In this document: one piece after another, positions 6,216-9,695 of the stretch
Numbering within the stretch: position 1 is the stretch's first letter
Layout of the letters: every line of letters starts with the position of its first letter
Source of the DNA: JBFMGD01 sp040751775
GTDB taxonomy: Bacteria; Bacillota; Dethiobacteria; DTU022
Length of the DNA stretch: 9,695 nt
Reading direction: 5' to 3'
NCBI GenBank assembly: GCA_040751775.1
Contig: JBFMGD010000063.1
Coordinates: 1 to 9,695, forward strand
The notes under the pieces: model-generated
Seen by the model: the letters and a program-made list of their open reading frames with translations, nothing else
The model's database searches: none
Told to the model about the DNA's origin: nothing
Program-made: the position numbers and the translations under genes

Positions 6216-7976
6216 ATGAGCAGCAAAATCATTCTGACCGGTAATGAAGCGGTCGCCCGCGGCGCTTACGAAGGAGGCGTCACTGTCGGCGCCGCTTATC
6301 CGGGCACCCCGAGTACGGAAATCTTGGAAAACCTCGCCCACTACGCAGAGATCAGGTGCAACTGGTCGCCCAACGAAAAAGTGGCCCTGGAGGTCGGCAG
6401 CGGTGCCTCTATCGCGGGCGCGCGAGTGCTGGTCGCAATGAAGCATGTCGGGGTCAATGTGGCCGCCGACCCGCTTTTGACACTCTCCTATACCGGGGTG
6501 GGCGGCGGATTGGTGCTGGTCTCGGCGGATGATCCGGGCATGCACAGCTCCCAAAATGAACAGGACAACCGGCATTACGCCCGCATGGCCAAAATCCCCC
6601 TGCTGGAACCGGCCGACAGCCAGGAAGCGAGGGACTACGTCCTGGCCGGCCTGGCTTTGAGTGAAAGTTTCGATACTCCGGTGATGCTGCGCACCACCAC
6701 GCGCATCTCCCATTCCCGCAGCGTGGTCGCGATCGGGGAGAGGCAAACCGCTCCGGAGCGGCAATACCGGAAGCAGATCGCCAAGTACGTGATGCTGCCC
6801 GGATTCGCCCGCCGGCGTCATCCCCTGGTCGAACAGCGCCTCGAGGCGTTGCGGGAAGAGGCTGAACGAAGCCCCATGAACCGGATCGAGGCGGGTAGCG
6901 GCGACGTGGGCCTGATCTGCTCAGGTGTCGCCTACCAGTATGTGCGGGAAGTTATACCGGAGGCGCCTCTGCTGAAACTCGGATTCAGCTATCCCCTGCC
7001 AATCAAACTGGTGCGCCGTTTCGCCACCATGGTCAAGAAGATAATCGTTGTGGAAGAGTTGGACCCTATCTTGGAAGAACAGCTGTCGGCCCTGGGGATT
7101 CCCCTCGAGGGCAAGTCGCTCTTTCCCCTGTTGGGTGAGTTGAGCGCGGATATCGTGCGGGAAAAGTTGCGCGGTGAGAAGCGCCCCCTGATTGCAGTGC
7201 GCACGGAAATCCCGCCTCGCCCGCCGCTGCTCTGCCCGGGATGCTCGCACCGCGGCGTCTTCTACGTCTTGAACCGGCTCAAAGTAAACGTGATGGGCGA
7301 TATCGGCTGCTATACATTGGGCGCGCTGCCGCCCCTCGAAGCGATGGATACATGTATCTGTATGGGCGCGAGCATCGGCACCGCGCTCGGCATGGAAAAA
7401 GCCGACCCCAACCTGGCCGGCCGGACCGTAGCCGTAATCGGCGATTCCACCTTTTTTCATTCCGGGATCACACCTCTGCTGGATGCTGTCTATAACAACG
7501 CCTCCACTACCGTGCTAATCCTGGACAACAGCACCACCGCCATGACCGGCCACCAGCATCACCCCGGCACCGGTGTAACCCTGCAGGGAGAGAAAACGGT
7601 GCGGACGGATCTGGAACAGCTGTGCCGCTCGCTGGGCGTGCGGCGGGTTGCAGTGGTTGATCCGTTCGATCTGAAAGGGTTGCGGCAGGTAATTAAGGAA
7701 GAACTGGCCGTTCAGGAACCCTCCGTGATTATCGCGCGGCGTCCCTGTGTTCTTTTAAGCAAATCCTTCCTGGAACCACTGCAGGTGGATCAGGAAAAAT
7801 GCAACGGCTGCGGCGCCTGCCTCAACCTCGGCTGCCCGGCGATCAGTAAAACCGGTGAGGCGAAAGCTCTGATCAACAGCACGGTCTGCAACGGCTGCGG
7901 CCTCTGCGCGCAGCTCTGCCGTTTTGATGCGATCACTATCCCCGCGGCGAAGAAAGAAGGTGAATGCAATGGCTAA
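6216..7976 (+). CDS. iorA: Indolepyruvate:ferredoxin oxidoreductase, alpha subunit
   Basis: A 586-residue subunit that, with IorB, oxidatively decarboxylates indolepyruvate and other aryl pyruvates to aryl-acetyl-CoA, reducing ferredoxin. The N-terminal pyrimidine-binding domain has YPGTPSTE (28-35), the NEK glutamate (E54) and DDPGMHSSQNEQDNR (105-119). The C-terminal thiamine diphosphate domain has PGCSHR (341-346), GDIGCYTLG (361-369), GDSTFFHSG (409-417) and LDNSTTAMTGHQ (436-447). It ends with a ferredoxin-like domain that has two cluster motifs: C529, C532, C535, C540-Pro and C558, C561, C564, C568. In the second, the usual Pro after the last Cys is Arg. The length matches the family. 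The ATG at 6216 has AAGGAG 8 bases upstream. The gene overlaps iorB by 8 bases. It serves fermentative breakdown of Trp, Phe and Tyr, or their synthesis in reverse. Confidence 0.96.
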   Translation: MSSKIILTGNEAVARGAYEGGVTVGAAYPGTPSTEILENLAHYAEIRCNWSPNEKVALEVGSGASIAGARVLVAMKHVGVNVAADPLLTLSYTGVGGGLVLVSADDPGMHSSQNEQDNRHYARMAKIPLLEPADSQEARDYVLAGLALSESFDTPVMLRTTTRISHSRSVVAIGERQTAPERQYRKQIAKYVMLPGFARRRHPLVEQRLEALREEAERSPMNRIEAGSGDVGLICSGVAYQYVREVIPEAPLLKLGFSYPLPIKLVRRFATMVKKIIVVEELDPILEEQLSALGIPLEGKSLFPLLGELSADIVREKLRGEKRPLIAVRTEIPPRPPLLCPGCSHRGVFYVLNRLKVNVMGDIGCYTLGALPPLEAMDTCICMGASIGTALGMEKADPNLAGRTVAVIGDSTFFHSGITPLLDAVYNNASTTVLILDNSTTAMTGHQHHPGTGVTLQGEKTVRTDLEQLCRSLGVRRVAVVDPFDLKGLRQVIKEELAVQEPSVIIARRPCVLLSKSFLEPLQVDQEKCNGCGACLNLGCPAISKTGEAKALINSTVCNGCGLCAQLCRFDAITIPAAKKEGECNG

Positions 7977-8556
7977 AACGGACATACTCATCGCCGGCGT
8001 AGGCGGGCAAGGAACGATCCTGGCAGGCCGGATTATCGCCGCGGTGGCGATGGCGGAAGGACTCGATGTAAAAATGGCGGAGACACACGGCATGGCGCAG
8101 CGGGGCGGCAGCGTAGTGACGCATGCCCGACTCGCTGAAAAGGTTTATGCGCCCCTGATCCCATACGGCGACGCAGATTTAATCCTCGCTTTCGAACGGC
8201 TGGAAGCGCTGCGCTGGCTTCCCTTTCTTTCACCCACCGGCACCGTGATCGTCAACACCCAAATCCTGGAACCGCTGCCCGTCCTGACCGGCCAGTATGT
8301 CTACCCGCCGGATATTTTAGATGAGCTCGCCGTAAAAGCGAACCGGGTTATCGCCGTGGACGCCCTTAACCTGGAGCCGGTAAGAACCAACCCGCGCGCC
8401 TTGAACACTTTACTGCTGGGGATAGCGGCGCGGCTGCTCCCCTTTGAGCAAACCCGTTGGGAACAGACGCTAACAGAGCTGCTCCCGCCCAAGCTGCTCG
8501 AAATCAACCGCCGGGCTTTCACGGCAGGATGGTCGTATCAGCCCGTTGATAAATAG
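7969..8556 (+). CDS. iorB: Indolepyruvate:ferredoxin oxidoreductase, beta subunit
   Basis: A 195-residue gamma-domain subunit of the 2-oxoacid:acceptor oxidoreductase family. It starts with ILIAGVGGQGTILAGRII (residues 6-23) and has the diagnostic AETHGMAQRGGSVVTHAR at about 37-54, followed by ADLILAFERLEALR. It forms the dimeric IorAB unit and has no cofactor motif of its own. I chose the ATG at 7969, with GAAGG 8 bases upstream, because the family begins with this hydrophobic strand; the longer frame from 7924 would add 15 residues read from the iorA C-terminal region. The 8-base overlap with iorA (ATGGCTAA) points to translational coupling and equal synthesis of the subunits. Confidence 0.95.
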   Translation: MAKTDILIAGVGGQGTILAGRIIAAVAMAEGLDVKMAETHGMAQRGGSVVTHARLAEKVYAPLIPYGDADLILAFERLEALRWLPFLSPTGTVIVNTQILEPLPVLTGQYVYPPDILDELAVKANRVIAVDALNLEPVRTNPRALNTLLLGIAARLLPFEQTRWEQTLTELLPPKLLEINRRAFTAGWSYQPVDK

Positions 8557-8561
8557 CAATT

Positions 8562-8585
8562 CTCCGGGGAAAGCTTTTACCGGAG
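8562..8585 (+). promoter_or_regulatory. Hairpin covering the Shine-Dalgarno sequence of the small frame after iorB
   Basis: CTCCGG (8562-8567) pairs perfectly with CCGGAG (8580-8585). The right arm contains most of the GGAGGTGA (8582-8589) that serves the ATG at 8595, so the folded RNA would hide the ribosome binding site. Ribosomes finishing iorB at 8556 stop six bases before the stem and could open it. Pairing is read directly; the regulatory role is inferred. Confidence 0.4.
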
Positions 8586-8594
8586 GTGAGAAAG

Positions 8595-8762
8595 ATGAAT
8601 TATGAAAAAATCGCCAGGGAAACCCGCAAATGAATGGAGGAGATCCAGGGCCTGGTCGAGGCCCGCGATACGGAGATAGGCGATGAGCTAACCCGGCAAG
8701 GCAGGCAGCTGCTAAGCATCATGGAAGATTTCGTGGAACGGTTGAACGACAGCTTGCATTAA
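8595..8762 (+). pseudogene. Small coiled-helix protein frame interrupted by an in-frame TGA
   Basis: A strong GGAGGTGAGAAAG precedes the ATG at 8595, and the frame reads MNYEKIARETRK, then TGA (8631-8633), then MEEIQGLVEARDTEIGDELT and on to a TAA at 8760-8762. Read through, it is a 55-codon frame. The product would be highly charged and helical (LTRQGRQLLSIMEDFVERLND), a little like Spo0E-type small helical hairpins, but it lacks their SxxLD motif. Three readings are possible. It may be a gene with a recent nonsense change (for example from CGA or TGG). It may be a 12-codon leader coupled through TGAATG to a 42-codon gene. It may be a recoded TGA, since a small hairpin lies 14 bases after it. 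The first is simplest. It follows iorB by 38 bases and shares its transcript. Confidence 0.45.
8648..8664 (+). other. Small hairpin just downstream of the in-frame TGA
   Basis: GGGCCT (8648-8653) and AGGCCC (8659-8664) form a perfect 6-base-pair stem with the loop GGTCG. The stem begins 14 bases, and the loop 20 bases, after the TGA at 8631-8633. Bacterial SECIS elements have a comparable position and a G-rich apical loop, but the stem is short and may be chance in GC-rich sequence. Confidence 0.35.
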
Positions 8763-8803
8763 AATATCTGGGACAGGGGGACAGGTCCCTTGTCCCACAA
8801 TTT

Positions 8804-8834
8804 AAGGGCACCCCCGCAAGGGAGCGCCCTTATT
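8804..8834 (+). terminator. Probable terminator of the ACT-iorAB operon
   Basis: Within the repeat spacer, AAGGGC (8804-8809) pairs with GCCCTT (8826-8831). An inner CCCCC/GGGAG pairing closes a GCAA loop, and TTATTT follows. It is the first good hairpin after iorB and the small frame, so it probably ends the plus-strand operon. The T-run is imperfect. Confidence 0.5.
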
Positions 8835-8845
8835 TAACCGAATTG

Positions 8846-8880
8846 AAAAACTGGGACAAGGAACCTGTCCCCCTGTCCCA
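8846..8880 (-). terminator. Probable terminator of the corrinoid protein gene
   Basis: Read on the minus strand, the right-hand repeat copy folds by pairing TGGGACA with TGTCCCA and is followed almost at once by five T's (plus-strand A's 8846-8850). This stem plus T-run can end transcription coming from the corrinoid protein gene, whose stop codon is at 8904-8906. Confidence 0.45.
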
Positions 8881-8903
8881 TCCCCCTGTCCCAAAAAAGT
8901 TGT

Positions 8904-9536
8904 TTAAGCGAGCAGTGACTTGGCCAGGTCGACAGCGGAACCGCCGTCTGGGGCATAGCCGTCGGCGCCGATTTCGGTCGCAAAGTCCGACGAAACAGGC
9001 GCCCCGCCGATCATAACTTTTACGGTATTCCTCAGGCCGGCTTCCTGCAGGTAGTCGATGGTTTCTTTCATCGCCAGCATGGTAGTGGTCAGCAGGGCGG
9101 AAAGGCCGATCACCTGGGGTTTGTGCTCTTTGATCGCCGCAGCGAATTGTTCCGGGGATATATCGACGCCGAGGTTGACCACTTCGAATCCGCTGCTTTC
9201 AAGCATGATCGCCACCAGGTTTTTGCCGATGTCATGCAGGTCGCCCTTGACGGTGCCGATCAGGATTTTGCCTTCGCTGGGGATCTCGGTATCGACCAGG
9301 ACGGACTTGACCAACTCCACACCCGCCGACATCGCCCGGGCGGACATCAGCACTTCCGGAACGAACATCTCACCGGCTTTAAAACGTGGCCCCACGACAT
9401 GCATGCCGGCCACCAGGCCTTTGTTGATTATGTCGAGAGCGTCCATACCGCTGTCAAGGCAAGCCTTGGTCCCTTCTACAACCTGCTGGACGTTACCTTC
9501 AATGACCCCGTTTTTCAGGGCTTCCAGGTTCGCCAT
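8904..9536 (-). CDS. Corrinoid protein of the MtmC/MtbC/MttC type (methyltransferase cognate corrinoid protein)
   Basis: A 210-residue protein of standard family length. The N-terminal helical cap (about 1-85) carries GMHVVGPRFKAGEMFVPEVL (44-63). The Rossmann-like B12 domain follows, with DLHDIG (99-104), in which His101 is the lower cobalt ligand, then GLSALLTTT (144-152) and GGAPV (177-181). It carries the methyl group on cobalt between a substrate-specific methyltransferase (methylamine, betaine or similar, MttB/MtgB type) and a second methyltransferase that passes it to tetrahydrofolate or a thiol. The substrate cannot be told from this subunit alone. I chose the ATG at 9536, with GGGAGG 11 bases upstream; the longer frame to 9617 adds 27 unrelated residues and runs over the promoter. 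It converges on the iorAB operon. Confidence 0.93.
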   Translation of the reverse strand: MANLEALKNGVIEGNVQQVVEGTKACLDSGMDALDIINKGLVAGMHVVGPRFKAGEMFVPEVLMSARAMSAGVELVKSVLVDTEIPSEGKILIGTVKGDLHDIGKNLVAIMLESSGFEVVNLGVDISPEQFAAAIKEHKPQVIGLSALLTTTMLAMKETIDYLQEAGLRNTVKVMIGGAPVSSDFATEIGADGYAPDGGSAVDLAKSLLA

Positions 9537-9581
9537 ATTTATTACTGCCTCCCTTTGACTGGATTTTTTACAAATCCAACG

Positions 9582-9610
9582 ATTATGATTTTCCTTATCT
9601 TCTTCATCAA
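9582..9610 (-). promoter_or_regulatory. Candidate sigma-A promoter of the corrinoid protein gene
   Basis: On the minus strand, TTGATG (plus-strand 9605-9610), a 17-base spacer and CATAAT (plus-strand 9582-9587). The start would be near 9575, giving a leader of about 39 bases. A 7-base-pair AT-rich hairpin (9560-9566 with 9572-9578) lies at the very start of that leader; its role is unknown. Confidence 0.5.
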
Positions 9611-9635
9611 GCAGCATTATCCTGCCGGCCGCTTT

Positions 9636-9695
9636 TTATTTTGGTCCGAGGGGAAGTTTATTTAATTTTAGCTCTTCAATGATTTTGTCGGGGAC
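9636..9695 (-). CDS. Possible C-terminal end of a further minus-strand gene
   Basis: The minus-strand frame entering from the right edge reads VPDKIIEELKLNKLPLGPK and stops at TAA (9636-9638). The other two minus-strand frames close within 9 codons. The stretch looks protein-like (Lys/Glu-rich helix) and lies 100 bases upstream of the corrinoid protein gene, where a partner methyltransferase gene is often found. Nineteen codons are too few to identify a family, and chance openness cannot be excluded. Confidence 0.35.
   Translation of the reverse strand, partial: VPDKIIEELKLNKLPLGPK

Larger units (their letters stand above)
8769..8893. repeat. REP-like inverted repeat element (GGGACAGGGGGACAGG type)
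   Basis: Two 29-base copies lie in opposite orientation at 8769-8797 and 8852-8880. The reverse complement of the first matches the second at 28 of 29 positions (one G/A difference). Each copy is itself a hairpin, beginning TGGGACA and ending TGTCCCA. The last 13 bases of the second copy are repeated directly at 8881-8893. A 54-base spacer holds another hairpin. Sequences of this GGGACAGGGGGACAGG type are known from many bacterial genomes as dispersed, often paired repeats linked to REP-associated Y1 (IS200-like) transposases. No transposase is encoded here, so it would be a non-autonomous copy. It sits between convergent genes, as such repeats usually do. Confidence 0.8.

Noticed and set aside
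6174..6821. Long minus-strand open frame (215 codons) opposite iorA
   Set aside because: It is antisense to the strongly supported iorA frame, has no family features, and has the His/Arg/Gly-rich make-up expected from reading GC-rich codons backwards.
6921..7460. Minus-strand open frame of 179 codons opposite the middle of iorA
   Set aside because: It is a shadow of the thiamine diphosphate domain region of iorA and has no recognisable protein features.
8631..8664. Firm call of a selenoprotein with a SECIS element
   Set aside because: The hairpin position is suggestive but the stem is short, the protein has no redox motif, and the presence of Sec machinery cannot be seen from this window. 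It is kept only as a hypothesis in the findings.
8595..8762. Spo0E-family aspartyl-phosphate phosphatase
   Set aside because: Length and helical pattern are similar, but the key SxxLD motif is absent (the segment reads RQGRQLLSIMEDF) and the frame is interrupted.
8769..8893. CRISPR array
   Set aside because: The repeats are two inverted copies and a fragment, not regularly spaced direct repeats, and no cas gene is near.
9560..9578. AT-rich hairpin upstream of the corrinoid protein as a cobalamin riboswitch
   Set aside because: The leader from the likely promoter is only about 39 bases, far too short for a cobalamin riboswitch, and no B12-box pattern is visible.
9123..9665. Long plus-strand open frame (180 codons) opposite the corrinoid protein
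   Set aside because: The minus-strand frame has all the corrinoid protein motifs; this one is its mirror and lacks a ribosome binding site.

Overview
The window reads as a chromosomal segment of an anaerobic, spore-forming-type Bacillota, most like Clostridia of the Peptococcaceae/Desulfotomaculum/Moorella kind. This is inferred from gene content, not from a search: a DUF2512 (YndM-like) membrane protein, a YtpB-type terpene synthase, an ACT-iorA-iorB operon, a trimethylamine-type corrinoid protein, strong GGAGG ribosome binding sites and sigma-A-like promoters. No rRNA, tRNA, CRISPR array, phage gene or transposase gene was seen.

Layout. 1-869 (+): a LysR-type regulator cut by the left edge. 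903-1160 (-): a small stand-alone EF-Tu-domain-2-like protein, divergent from a DUF2512 membrane protein (1324-1839, +) and a YtpB/DUF2600 tetraprenyl-beta-curcumene synthase-like enzyme (1936-3045, +). Converging on the latter are thioredoxin (3052-3375, -) with its own promoter, a long-chain-type polyprenyl diphosphate synthase (3509-4507, -), an unrecognised small ORF overlapping its start (4504-4638, -), and a PflX-like radical SAM protein (4655-5569, -). Divergent from the radical SAM gene runs the operon of a double-ACT-domain protein (5743-6177), iorA (6216-7976) and iorB (7969-8556). It ends in a short reading frame interrupted by an in-frame TGA (8595-8762). A REP-like inverted repeat (8769-8893) separates this operon from a convergent corrinoid protein gene (8904-9536, -). 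The last 60 bases may hold the C-terminus of another minus-strand gene.

How the genes may work together. IorAB is the ferredoxin-dependent indolepyruvate/aryl-pyruvate oxidoreductase of aromatic amino acid fermentation, and the ACT protein is its usual companion and probably senses amino acids. The polyprenyl synthase could supply the C35 diphosphate that YtpB-type enzymes turn into a sesquarterpene; this is suggested by the family functions and closeness, but the synthase could instead serve menaquinone. The corrinoid protein implies methyl transfer from methylamines or a related methyl donor, with partner methyltransferases outside the window.

The least ordinary parts are the TGA-interrupted frame behind iorB, which has a hairpin over its Shine-Dalgarno sequence and another just after the TGA, the REP-like element, and the coupled small ORF before the prenyl synthase. 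The named enzymes are ordinary members of known families.
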